A stretch of 37,575 nucleotides of DNA from CAUZJO01 sp963580245 (GCA_963580245.1 CAUZJO010000026.1:1-37575); one strand, 5' to 3'. Shown: positions 25,202 through 33,961, numbered from the stretch's first letter. Program-made: numbers and translations. Notes: a model not told the origin generated them from the letters alone.

Positions 25202-27298
25202 TTATTCGCTCGGGGCGGCGGCCAGGCGGCGGCGGAATTCGTCCTCGTCGATCACCTCGATCCCTAACTGCTGGGCCTTCTTGAGCTTGGAGCCGGCCCC
25301 GGGGCCCGCGATCACCAGATCGGTCTTGGAGCTGACGCTGCCCGAGATTTTGCCGCCCAGCGCGACGATCCGCGCCGCGCCCTCCTCGCGGGTCATCGTC
25401 TCGATCTTGCCGGTCAGCACGCACGATTTGCCGGTGAACGGGGATTCAACCGGCGCGGCCTCGGAGGCGACCTCATCGGCCCGGCGTTCGAGGTTCACGC
25501 TGGCTTCCCGCAGCCGGTTGATCAATTCTAGGTTGTGCGGCTCGCGAAAGAACTCGGTAATGTTGCGGGCCATGATCTCGCCGACGCCCTCGATCCCCAG
25601 CAACTCCTCCTCTTCCGCACGGGAGAGGGCGTCGATCGACTGATAGCGGCTTGCCAGCAGCCGCGCGCCCGAGACGCCGACGAATCGGACGCCCAGGCCG
25701 ATGATCAAGTTGGCCAGCGGCCGCGCCTTGCTCACCTCGATGGCGCCGATCAAGTTCTCCGCCGATTTCGCCGCCATCCGCTCCAGACCCGCCACCTGCT
25801 CAGGCGTCAGGAGGTAGAGGTCGGCGATGTCCTTGACCACACCGACCTCGACGAGTTGGTCCACCAGCTTGTCGCCCAGCCCGTCGATATCCATCGCCTG
25901 CCTGGCCGCGTAATACCGCAGGCGTTCCTTGACCTGGGCGGGGCAGGCGTGATTGACGCAGCGATGGACCGCTTCTCCCTCGGCGCGCTGTAGCCGGCTG
26001 CCACAGACCGGGCACGTCTCGGGATAGACGAAGCCCTTCTCATCACCCGCGCGCAGCGAATTCAACACCCGCACGACCTTGGGGATGATGTCGCCCCCCT
26101 TCTCGATGATGACCTGATCGCCCACCCGGATGTCCTTGCGCTCGATTTCGTCGGCGTTGTGCAGCGAGGCGTGCCGGATGGTCGTCCCGGCCAACAAAAC
26201 GGGTTGTAGATGCGCCACCGGCGTCACGGCCCCGGTTCGGCCCACTTGCAGTTCGATGTTCTCCAGCTTGGTCTGGGCCTGCTCGGCGGAAAACTTAAAC
26301 GCGATGAGCCAACGCGGGCTCTTCGTGCGCACGCCCAGCCGCCCGTGAAGCGACAGATCATCTACCTTGATCACTAGCCCGTCGGTCTCGTAATCAAGCT
26401 CGCGGCGGGCCGTCTCCCAATGCTCGATGGCCTCGAACACCCTGTCCAGCGACGCGCAATGGCGCCGGTCGGGATTAGTTGGCAGACCGAGTCCGTCGAG
26501 CAACCGCAGCAACTCCCAATGCGTCGGCGGCAGCGTGGCGTCGGCCACGCCCGTCGAGTACAGGTAGACGTCAAGGGGTCGCTGGGCCACCAGTTTCGGG
26601 TCGAGCAGCTTGAGCGTGCCCGCCGTCGAGTTACGCGGATTGGCGAACGGATCGAGGCCGGCGGCCACGCGCTTCTCATTAAGCTGCTCGAATTCGCGGC
26701 ACCGGAAGAAGACCTCCCCGCGCACCTCGAAACGGCCGTCGGGACTGAAGTTGTCGAGCTTCTCCAAGGTTTTGGGCAGCCGCCCGATGGTGCGCGCGTT
26801 GGCCGTGATCTCATCGCCGCGCACCCCGTCCCCGCGCGTGGCCGCGTAACGGAGCCGGCCGTTCTCATACATCAACGTCACCGCCACGCCGTCGATCTTC
26901 AGCTCGACGACATAGGCCACCGGCTCGGCGGCGGGCATCTCCAGTCGGCGGTGGACGCGATCGTCGAACTCTCGGACCTCGTCGATCGAGTAGGTGTTGG
27001 AGATGGAGAGCATCGGGATCGGGTGAACGATCGTCGCGAAACCCTCGGCTCGGTCGGCCCCGACTTTTTGCGTGGGCGAGGCCGGAGAGACGAATTGGGG
27101 GAATCGTCGCTCCAACTCGGCCAGTTCTGCCGCCAAAAGATCATACTCGCGGTCGCTGATCTCCGGGGCGGCCCGCTTGTAATACAGGTCATCGTGGTAT
27201 TCGACCAGGCGGCGGAGCTCATCGATGCGCTCGCGCGCCGCTTCGGGGCTGACCGGATCTTCAGGCATGGATTCCTCTGGCCGCGATTCGGGTTGCAT
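25202..27298 (-). CDS. ligA: NAD-dependent DNA ligase
   Basis: LigA seals nicks in duplex DNA using NAD; it joins Okazaki fragments and completes repair. The 698-residue length is normal. Seen in order: a Ia domain with YHDDLYYKRAAPEISDREYD, the adenylated lysine in YVVELKIDGVAVTLMYENGR, GDGVRGDEITANARTI, an OB fold with HASLHNADEIERKDIRVGD, a four-Cys zinc finger (CPVCGSRL and CVNHACPAQ), helix-hairpin-helix repeats (MDIDGLGDKLVDQLVEVGVV; ALSRAEEEELLGIEGVGEIM) and a C-terminal BRCT domain (GKSCVLTGKIETMTREEGA). The start at ATG 27298 adds ten residues before a second in-frame ATG; either may be used. It is divergent from dut across about 124 bp. Confidence 0.97.
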   Translation of the reverse strand: MQPESRPEESMPEDPVSPEAARERIDELRRLVEYHDDLYYKRAAPEISDREYDLLAAELAELERRFPQFVSPASPTQKVGADRAEGFATIVHPIPMLSISNTYSIDEVREFDDRVHRRLEMPAAEPVAYVVELKIDGVAVTLMYENGRLRYAATRGDGVRGDEITANARTIGRLPKTLEKLDNFSPDGRFEVRGEVFFRCREFEQLNEKRVAAGLDPFANPRNSTAGTLKLLDPKLVAQRPLDVYLYSTGVADATLPPTHWELLRLLDGLGLPTNPDRRHCASLDRVFEAIEHWETARRELDYETDGLVIKVDDLSLHGRLGVRTKSPRWLIAFKFSAEQAQTKLENIELQVGRTGAVTPVAHLQPVLLAGTTIRHASLHNADEIERKDIRVGDQVIIEKGGDIIPKVVRVLNSLRAGDEKGFVYPETCPVCGSRLQRAEGEAVHRCVNHACPAQVKERLRYYAARQAMDIDGLGDKLVDQLVEVGVVKDIADLYLLTPEQVAGLERMAAKSAENLIGAIEVSKARPLANLIIGLGVRFVGVSGARLLASRYQSIDALSRAEEEELLGIEGVGEIMARNITEFFREPHNLELINRLREASVNLERRADEVASEAAPVESPFTGKSCVLTGKIETMTREEGAARIVALGGKISGSVSSKTDLVIAGPGAGSKLKKAQQLGIEVIDEDEFRRRLAAAPSE

Positions 27299-27337
27299 CT
27301 TTCTCGCCGAGATTTTCGTTCGAGAGACAATAATCGC

Positions 27338-27365
27338 TTAACACCCCGAGGCCCGATAGTATATT
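27338..27365 (+). promoter_or_regulatory. Probable promoter of dut
   Basis: TTAACA at 27338-27343, a 16-bp spacer, then TATATT at 27360-27365, on the plus strand in the short ligA-dut spacer. The start of transcription would be near 27372, about 50 nt before dut. Confidence 0.45.
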
Positions 27366-27422
27366 ATCATGCCTTCGCAAATTGAAGTTCACGGATGACG
27401 CCTTGAAGGGAGCGAATGGGGA

Positions 27423-27872
27423 ATGATGAAAATCCACTTTATCCAGACAGACCAAGCCGGCGACCTTCCTCTGCCATCCTACCAAACGCGGGACTCGGCC
27501 GGGATGGACCTCCACGCGGCGGTTCCCCAGGACCGACCCATGCTGCTGGAGGCGGGACGCTGGGGCCTCGTGCCGACCGGGCTCAAGGTCGCCATCCCGC
27601 CGGGCCACGAAGCCCAGGTCCGGCCGCGATCAGGCCTGGCGCTCAAACACGGAATCGGCCTGCTGAACTCCCCCGGGACCATCGACAGCGACTACCGCGG
27701 CGAGATCGGCGTGATCCTGTTCAATTTCTCCGGCCAGAATTTCACCATCCGCCGGGGGGACCGCATCGCGCAAATCGTCATCAACCGGGTGGCGCGATTG
27801 GACTGGGAAAGGGTCGAGGCCCTGCCGGCCAGCTCGCGCGGGGAGGGCGGCTTCGGGCACACGGGGATTTGA
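27423..27872 (+). CDS. dut: Deoxyuridine 5'-triphosphate nucleotidohydrolase
   Basis: dUTPase hydrolyses dUTP to dUMP and pyrophosphate, keeping uracil out of DNA and supplying dUMP for thymidylate synthesis. It is a homotrimer. All five family motifs are intact: DSAGMDLHA, RPRSGLALKHGI, NSPGTIDSDYRGEIG, GDRIAQIVI and the C-terminal lid RGEGGFGHTG. The 149-residue length is normal. Start is ATG 27423 or the next codon, ATG 27426. The stop is 27 bp before the proposed cassette boundary at 27900, so the cassette inserted just beyond the gene without damage. Confidence 0.95.
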   Translation: MMKIHFIQTDQAGDLPLPSYQTRDSAGMDLHAAVPQDRPMLLEAGRWGLVPTGLKVAIPPGHEAQVRPRSGLALKHGIGLLNSPGTIDSDYRGEIGVILFNFSGQNFTIRRGDRIAQIVINRVARLDWERVEALPASSRGEGGFGHTGI

Positions 27873-27915
27873 ACCGGGCGCAATGCGGCTCTCGTCTGGT
27901 TAGACGCCTGGAGAC

Positions 27916-27975
27916 ATGCCGGAAATGAACGAGCTGTTCCCATTCCATAGGAAGCTTCTGAACAAAGCCCCCTGA
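27916..27975 (+). CDS. Possible leader peptide at the cassette start
   Basis: A 19-codon frame (MPEMNELFPFHRKLLNKAP) begins 17 bp inside the cassette and ends in TGA three bases before the ATG of the SIR2 gene, which itself has no clear ribosome site. That spacing would allow translational coupling. GGAG at 27910-27913 is very close to the first ATG; the second ATG at 27925 has better spacing. It may be chance. Confidence 0.2.
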   Translation: MPEMNELFPFHRKLLNKAP

Positions 27976-27978
27976 GAC

Positions 27979-30900
27979 ATGAAACCATCAACCAACCCCG
28001 ATGCCGACCTAAAGAACGCAATCCGTGATGGCCGAGTAGTACTCGTTGCCGGCACGGGAGTCTCCATTGCGACCAGTTCGCATCCACAAGCCTCATGGTC
28101 GGGATTGCTCGAAAGCGGGATTGAATGGCTCAAAGAGCACAATCTCATGGATGATGACGAGGCCGAGGCTCAACTGAAACTGCTCAAAAAGAACCCCCAA
28201 ATCCATCGCTTTATTTCGGCAGCACAGGACATCACCGCCGAAATGGGCGGCGTTCAGTCAAAGCACTTTGCCGAGTGGCTGGAGCGGACCGTTGGCGCGA
28301 TCACAGCGAAGGACCGTAGCGTGCTCGATGCTCTCCACGCGCTTCGCCGGCATGGGCAAGGGCATCTTCTCGCCACCACCAAAACTACGACGGCCTCCTG
28401 CTCGGCGATCCACCGAAACTCAACGCCGTCACCTGGCAGGAACCCGATGACCTGATCGGCGCGGTCCGAGAGTGGGACACGGACAAGATCATCTTCCTCC
28501 ACGGCTACTGGTGCAAACCCGAGTCCGTGATCCTCGATTGGATATCGTATGAGCAGATCGCACGCGACGAAAACTATCGCGACGATCCCGCCGCCCTTTG
28601 GAAAACCAACACTTGGGTTTATGTCGGCTGCGGCATGGATGGCCTGTCCGATCCCGATATCGGTTCGCTGCTGATGCGCTACGGCAAGCGAGCGCGCCAG
28701 GCAGGGCATTTTGACTATTGCTTGGTATGCGGAGAAACTCAGCGGCACGAATTTCAGGCGCGCTTCGATACGCTCAAACTCAACATCCGGGCCGTCTCGT
28801 ATGGCGAGAGCCGTTCGGACCTGCCCGCGTATCTCCGCTCGCTCCTGCCTGCGCCGGCCGACACCCCGACCCCGGTACCCGTCGCCGAGCCGGCTTCCGC
28901 GCCGCCCGACCCCATCCCCACCGCCCCCGCCTTCTACGCCGAGCCGGACTACATCGGCTCAAACCAGTTCGTGGGACGCGACTCGCAGCTTCAGGAGTTG
29001 GACGACTGGGCCAGGCCCGCCGATCCGACCAACTTGCTGCTGTACGAGGCCATCGGCGGCAATGGGAAGAGCATGCCCACCTGGGAGTGGACGACAAGGT
29101 ACGCCACGCAGGTCCGTGCCGACTGGGCCGGGCGGTTCTGGTATTCGTTCTATGAGCGGGGGGCGCTCATGGCCGACTTCTGCCGGCGGGCACTCGCCTA
29201 CATGACCGGGCAGCCGCTAAAGGAGCTTCGCAAAAAGAAGACCGCCGACTTGAAGGAGCCGCTGCTGGCGCAACTTCACGCCCGACCCTGGCTGCTCATC
29301 CTCGATGGACTGGAGCGCGTGCTGGTGGCCTACCATCGGATTGATGCCGCCGAGATGCCCGACGAGGACGCGAACAGCCCCACCGACAAGATCGTCGATC
29401 GCGACCCGATCGACGCCATCCGCGATGAGGACAACGACCTGCTCCGCGCGCTGGCCGCCGCCGCGCCGTCGAAGGTTCTCGTCAGCTCCCGGCTCACCCC
29501 GCGTGTGCTGCTGAATCCCTCCGGCCAGCCCATCACCGGGGCAAAGCGGATCACGCTCCCCGGCCTGCGCCCGACGGATGCGGAGCAGCTCCTACGATCC
29601 TGCGGCGTCGAGAGAGACAGCGCCGCCATTCAGAGCTACCTCATGACCAACTGCGACCACCCCCCGCTGGTGATCAGCATCCTCGGCGGCCTCATCAATA
29701 ACTACCTGCAGGCGCGCGGGAACTTCGACGCCTGGTCGGCCGATGGCGACGGCGGAGCCAAGCTCGACCTCGCCAGCCTCGACCTCATCCAGCGGCGCAA
29801 CCACATCCTCCGCGCCGCGCTCGACGCCCTCCCGCCCGCGAGCCGCCAGCTACTCTCCACCCTCGCGCTGCTCTCCGAGTCCGTAGACTACGAGACGCTC
29901 AAGGCCTTCAACCCCCACCTGCCACCGGAGCCGGAGGAAGTCAATAAGCCGAAGCCTCCCTTGCGCGCTGGCAGGACTATAACGTGGCGGTGCGAGCGCG
30001 GTTGTCATCGGCGGAGTTTCGCGAGGCACCGAAGAAACTCACGGAAACCGTCACCGACTTGGAGCAACGTGGCCTCCTGCAATACGATGGACGCGCGCGG
30101 CGACACGACCTTCACCCTGTGGTCCGTGGCGTGGCCGCCGGTGGAATACGGGCGGAAGCCAAGCAGTGATACGGCCAGCGCGTCGTGGACTATTTCTCCT
30201 TTCAATCACACGACCCTTACGAGCAAGCGGATTCACTTGAAGATCTTAGCGGTGGCATGCACATAGTACGTACTCTGCTCAAGATGGGCCGCTATCAGCA
30301 AGCATTTGCAGCGTTCAACGGTGATCTGTCAATGTCTATGCAACATAGACTGGGGGCGGATGCAGAAATCCTGTCCCTGCTGCGGCCGTTCTTCCCCGAC
30401 GGTTGGGGAATGTTGAGTGCCCATTTAAACAAATCGAATGCCTTCCAACTCGCTGTCCTTGCAAACCATAAGTTGCGTGCAATAGGGCAACTCAATGAAG
30501 CAATTGAAGCTGGCGGTGCTGTCGTATTCAGAGCTATCGATGAACAAAACGGTTTCGCGTTGGTAAGTATTTTGGTCAGCATGGCGAGTACTTGTTCCGT
30601 ACAGAACCGGATCCAAAAAGAAGAGCTGTGTCGGCTTCTTGCGTTAGAGATAGCGGACAATAGAGAAACGAGATATCTACGGCTGGGTCGCCTGTATCAG
30701 CTCTCAAAGATGGGGCGTTTGAAAGAGGAAGACTCGAAGGCGTTTCTCGCGATTAGGGAAACAGAATTTAAAGCTCTTGCTCGACGACACTATGCGTTTT
30801 TTCTGTTCTGGAATGGAAGACTCAACGAGCAGATGCTGGCTAAGCCTGAAGAGTTGGCAAAAAGTGCAAAAAACCGGCACACTTTGCGCGATTTATTGAG

Positions 30901-31385
30901 GCTTAGATCGCAATGGAAGTTGCAGGAAGAGGAGTGGGCGCTGGCAGCGGCGAGCTTTGCCGAAGCCGTCCGTATGGCGCGCGAGAGCGGCATCCCCGAT
31001 GCGGTATCCGAGACCGGACTCGCCCTGGCCAAGCACCACCTCGGCCAACTCGCCGAGCCGCAGCGCGAGACCGAGCGACTGGCCCAACTGCGCCATCCCG
31101 CGCATCGTCTCCTCGCCCAGCTCTGGCTCGCGCTCGACGACCCCGCGCAAGCGAAAGCCGCACGCGCTGGCCGCCTACAAGTGGGCCTGGGCCGACGGCG
31201 AGCCGTATGTGCACCGCTACGAACTCACCAAGACCACCGAACTGCTCCAACAGATGAATGTCCCCATCCCCCCGCTCCCGCCCTACGACCCCGCCAAGGA
31301 CGAACCCGGCCCCTGGGAAGCCGACGTTCGTGCCGCCATCGAAAAGTTCCGGGCCAAAAAGGAAGTGCGGAACGACGAGCAGTGA
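27979..31385 (+). pseudogene. SIR2-STAND NTPase with helical repeats, multiply interrupted
   Basis: Joined frames give a protein of about 1130 residues. Part 1 is a SIR2 domain: GRVVLVAGTGVSIATS, ASWSGLLESGIEWL, then HLLATT. A run of four A at 28381-28384 shifts the frame just where the NAD-site motif TTNYD belongs; the next frame gives NYDGLLLGDPPKLNAVTWQ and IIFLHGYWCKPESVILDW. Part 2 is a STAND NTPase: NQFVGRDSQLQELDDWA, Walker A AIGGNGKS (29055-29072), Walker B WLLILDGLERVL, and SSRLTPRVLL. A second shift near 29951 leads to EASLARWQDYNVAVRARLSS. An in-frame TGA lies at 30167-30169, then VVDYFSFQSHDPYEQAD. Part 3 is a long helical, TPR-like sensor. A third shift near 31155 restores HALAAYKWAWADGEPYVHRY to the true TGA at 31383. 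SIR2-STAND proteins are phage-defence NADases of the Avs5 kind. A single lesion could be an error; four suggest decay. Confidence 0.78.
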
Positions 31386-31474
31386 TGAGCGCGCGGCGCC
31401 GGCGGGAGAGGGCTCTGTCAGGCTATGCCTTCTAGAGTTGTCGAAATACGAATTCGCAGCCACGCGCTATCGGT

Positions 31475-31534
31475 GTCTAACCACCGGTTGCAGCGGACAG
31501 CACTGCGCGCCGCCGCTGAACCGAGGCGTTATGG
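31475..31534 (+). other. attC-like integron recombination site
   Basis: The elements appear in the order of a minimal 60-nt attC. R'' is GTCTAAC at 31475-31481. L'' is GGTTGCAGCGG at 31486-31496. L' is CCGCTGAACC at 31513-31522. R' is GTTATGG at 31528-31534. L'' and L' pair over ten bases with one extra G in L'' (31490), the extrahelical base by which integrases orient attC. Short unmatched spacers (CACC and GAGGC) lie between the R and L boxes, as in known sites. The in-place R' matches R'' in only the TAAC/GTTA core because it belongs to the flanking DNA; the cassette's own 5' core completes the match. Integrase would act between G 31528 and T 31529. Confidence 0.8.
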
Positions 31535-31809
31535 ATGGAATATAGAATACTGATTTAACACGGGTTATAGATTTTTATTCGAGGGAAATACGAGCACCTT
31601 GGCCAAGCTGGAGGTCGGTCGGGACGCTTTCGGGTGGGTCGCCTCGACATTCCGCTTTCTCCTCACGCTCGGTCCTCTTTTCAAGCCACACAAAGAAAAA
31701 CGTGTTTTCGGGGTTGGCAGGCTTCTCGGGATGATATAAGTAGGCGTTTACTTATAAGATGGGGAAGGGTCATTCACCTCCTACCTGGAATACTGAATCC
31801 CTTACAGAT
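31535..31809. other. AT-richer non-coding region between attC and the Spondin_N gene
   Basis: No gene is readable in this stretch. It should contain the promoter of the Spondin_N gene. Around 31730-31770 there are AT-rich boxes (a TATAAG sequence and a short inverted repeat GTTTACTTATAAG), but no -35/-10 pair is convincing. Confidence 0.35.
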
Positions 31810-31827
31810 AAGGAGGATTCCATCATA
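31810..31827 (+). promoter_or_regulatory. Strong ribosome binding site in front of a lost start codon
   Basis: AAGGAGG at 31810-31816 is a full Shine-Dalgarno match. Eight bases later, where a start codon should be, stands ATA (31825-31827), followed in frame by AAT CGC AGA ATG. The next ATG (31837) is 20 bases from the SD, too far for efficient use. The simplest reading is an ATG to ATA mutation of the original start. Confidence 0.65.
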
Positions 31828-33252
31828 AATCGCAGAATGCTCTGGATGGTCGGTCTTTTGATACTGACCGTCTGAAACCAAACCGCGGCGCAGAACATCA
31901 GTTTCAACGTCACGGTGGAGAACCTGGCACCCGCCAATGGGAGGTTTCTGACGCCGGTTTGGATCGGCGTCCACGACGGGACGTTTGATGTTTTCGATTC
32001 GGGTTCACCCGCTTCCGCCGAACTGGAGCGTTTGGCGGAGGACGGCAGCGTGGCCCCGCTCAGTGGGCTGTTCGATGGCAGCGCGGCTGGAACCGTTCAG
32101 TCAACCGTATTCGGGCCCACCATCCCGCCCATCGCTCCGGGCGAGAGCAGCACCATAACGCTCGCGGTCGACGCCGGACTAGCCACCAGCCGCTATCTGA
32201 GCTTCGCCTCGATGGTGATTCCCAGCAATGACGCCTTCGTGGGCAATGGCGGCCCGCTGGCGCACGAGATCATTGACGGCGGGGGGAATTTCATCGATCA
32301 GCAGATCATGGTCATGGGCTCGCAGGTCTGGGACACCGGGAGCGAGGTCAATGACGAAACGCCGGCCAATACAGCCTTTTTCGGCCAAGCTGCCCCCGAT
32401 ACGGGCGTGGAGGAAGGCGGCAACGTGGCCCTACACGGCGGTTTCAATGCCCCGGGCGGCGGGGGGATCCTTGACGACGCGATGTTCTCCGGCGCCGACT
32501 TCACTGCGGGCGGTTATCAGGTGATGCGCATCACGATCACGGAACTGGCGCTCAAGCCCACCGAGGTGACCGTGACGGTCGAGAATCTCGCGCCGGCCAG
32601 CGGCACGTTCCTCACCCCGGTCTGGGTGGGGATTCACGACGGGACTTTCGACGTGTTCAAGCAAGGCGACCCGGCCTCCGCGGAGTTGGAACGGCTGGCC
32701 GAAGACGGCAACACCGGGCCGTTGGATACCCTTTTCGGCGGTAGCTCGGCCGGAGATTGGCAGGCCACCATCGCCAGCGGCGGCGCCATCCCGCCTTTCG
32801 CGCCCGGCGAGATGAACTCGACCACGATTCTTATCGAGGGCAGTCTGCCGACCAGTCGCTACCTGAGCTACGCCTCGATGGCCATTCCCAGCAACGACGC
32901 CTTTGTCGGCAACGGCGACCCCAAGGCGTTTCAGATATTCGACCATAACGGGGACTTCATTGGCGGGCAGATGATCGTGATGGGCTCGCAGGTTTGGGAC
33001 GCCGGGACCGAGGTCAACGACGAGGCGCCCGCCAACACCGCGTTCTTCGGTTAGGCGACTCCTAACACCGGTGTTGATGAGAACGGGACGGTCGAACTCC
33101 ATGGCGGGTTCAACGCGGCCGGCGGGGGCGGCATCCTGGATGATGCCATGTTTTCCAATGCCGACTTCACCGCGCCCAGCTACGAGGTCCTGCGTATTAC
33201 GGTCTCCGGGCTCCTCGTCCCGGTCGAGTTGAGTGAATTCCTTGTCGAGTAG
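31825..33252 (+). pseudogene. Secreted protein with two Spondin_N domains, three lesions
   Basis: From the lost start the frame reads NRRMLWMVGLLILTV, a signal peptide, then TGA at 31873-31875, then NQTAAQNISFNVTVENLAPA. Two tandem Spondin_N domains follow, starting near 31915 and 32578. Each has LTPVWxGxHDGTFDVF, PASAELERLAEDG, IPPxAPGE, TSRYLSxASMxIPSNDAFVG and GSQVWDxGxEVNDExPANTA. In domain 1 AFFG is followed by QAAPDTGVEEGG; in domain 2 the same place reads AFFG, TAG (33052-33054), ATPNTGVDENGT, so the TAG replaces Gln. The frame then continues through LHGGFNAAGGGGILDDAMFS to ELSEFLVE and ends in TAG at 33250-33252. Bacterial Spondin_N proteins are exported and of unknown role, perhaps in adhesion. 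All three lesions are explained by G:C to A:T transitions. Confidence 0.75.
31915..33240 (+). repeat. Tandem duplication of a Spondin_N domain
   Basis: Two diverged copies with a period of about 663-666 bp (about 221 codons). Similarity is strong at protein level along the whole unit and weaker in DNA, so the duplication is old and was under selection as protein before the gene was damaged. The copy-to-copy alignment identifies the amber codon in copy 2 as a former Gln codon. Confidence 0.8.
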
Positions 33253-33345
33253 GCATGAATCAGCTACTATTTGGGTTGGGTTGCCGGTGCATTCGCTTTG
33301 TCGCCGGCGACAAAGCCTCATTTGTTTCCCTCGTCCGCCTACGCC

Positions 33346-33930
33346 ATGAGCCCCAGACGTTCCCGCAAAGACGACATCATCGCCGCAACCGTCCGGTTGG
33401 TGGCCCAGAACGGAGTCAAGGCCGCCACGATCCGGGAGATTGCTCGCGCCGCCGGCGTCACCGAAGGGGCGATCTACCGCCATTACGTCAGCAAGGAAGA
33501 GTTATGCCTGGAGATCTACAGCCAGATCGTCACGGAAATGGCCAACATGAAGCAGCGGATTGCGGCAAACGATGCACCCATTCGCGAGAAGATTCGTGAA
33601 TGGATCCAGATATCGTATGAATTCTTCGACCATCATCCCGAGGGATTCACGTTCATCCTGCTGACCACGCATAACTTCCCCGAGAACAAACGGGAGATCA
33701 CCGTGCGACAGGGCAGGATTTTCATGGAGATGATCAAGAGTGCCGTGGCCACCGAGGAGATCAAACCCATCGCGCCCGAGTTGGCTCTGTCGCATTTCAC
33801 GGGCGTCATGCTCAATGTTCCCCGGCTGATCAACGAGGGCCTTCTCGAAGGGCCCGCGTCGCGGTATTTCGAGGCGGTGGCCGATGCTGTCTGGAACATT
33901 CTCGACCCGCGGGAGGATCGGGCGAAGTAG
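33346..33930 (+). CDS. TetR/AcrR-family transcriptional regulator
   Basis: The N-terminal DNA-binding domain is classical: RRSRKDDIIAATVRLVAQNG, then the helix-turn-helix TIREIARAAGVTEGAIYRHY followed by VSKEELC. The rest (about 140 residues) is a helical ligand-binding and dimerisation domain with FTFILLTTHNFPENKREITV. ATG 33346 gives 194 residues, a usual length; an upstream in-frame start at 33271 would add 25 residues without family support. The stop is TAG. The target cannot be read: the neighbours are a dead gene upstream and ruvA convergent downstream. It may control its own promoter or a distant efflux or lipid gene. Confidence 0.88.
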   Translation: MSPRRSRKDDIIAATVRLVAQNGVKAATIREIARAAGVTEGAIYRHYVSKEELCLEIYSQIVTEMANMKQRIAANDAPIREKIREWIQISYEFFDHHPEGFTFILLTTHNFPENKREITVRQGRIFMEMIKSAVATEEIKPIAPELALSHFTGVMLNVPRLINEGLLEGPASRYFEAVADAVWNILDPREDRAK

Positions 33931-33961
33931 GGAGGATCGGCGGGGTGGCTCCACCCCTGAG

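Larger units (their letters stand above)
27900..31528 (+). mobile_element. Probable integron gene cassette carrying a SIR2-STAND gene
   Basis: The left boundary is the core site GTTAGAC (27899-27905), which fits the integron consensus GTTRRRY. The right boundary is an attC-like hairpin ending in GTTATGG (31528-31534). In a cassette, the R'' box of the attC must match the cassette's own 5' core, because they form one site in the excised circle: R'' here is GTCTAAC (31475-31481), the exact complement of GTTAGAC. Pairing extends outward to ten bases (GGTGTCTAAC against GTTAGACGCC) with one G-T wobble. The cassette holds one gene in the standard orientation, with the attC downstream. The length, 3629 bp, is large for a cassette. 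No integrase gene and no second attC were found, so this is a lone cassette or a relic. Removing it would leave G-TTATGG, a plausible secondary site. Confidence 0.75.

Noticed and set aside
32153..32159. CCATAAC as an R'' partner for GTTATGG at 31528, implying a second cassette
   Set aside because: It lies within a conserved Spondin_N coding segment and no L-box hairpin follows.
169..33252. Reassignment of TAG (Gln) or TGA (Trp/Arg) as sense codons
   Set aside because: TAG ends the kinase, methyltransferase and TetR genes and also the two genes with internal TAG; TGA ends uvrC, ruvA and the cyclase. Essential genes have no internal stops.
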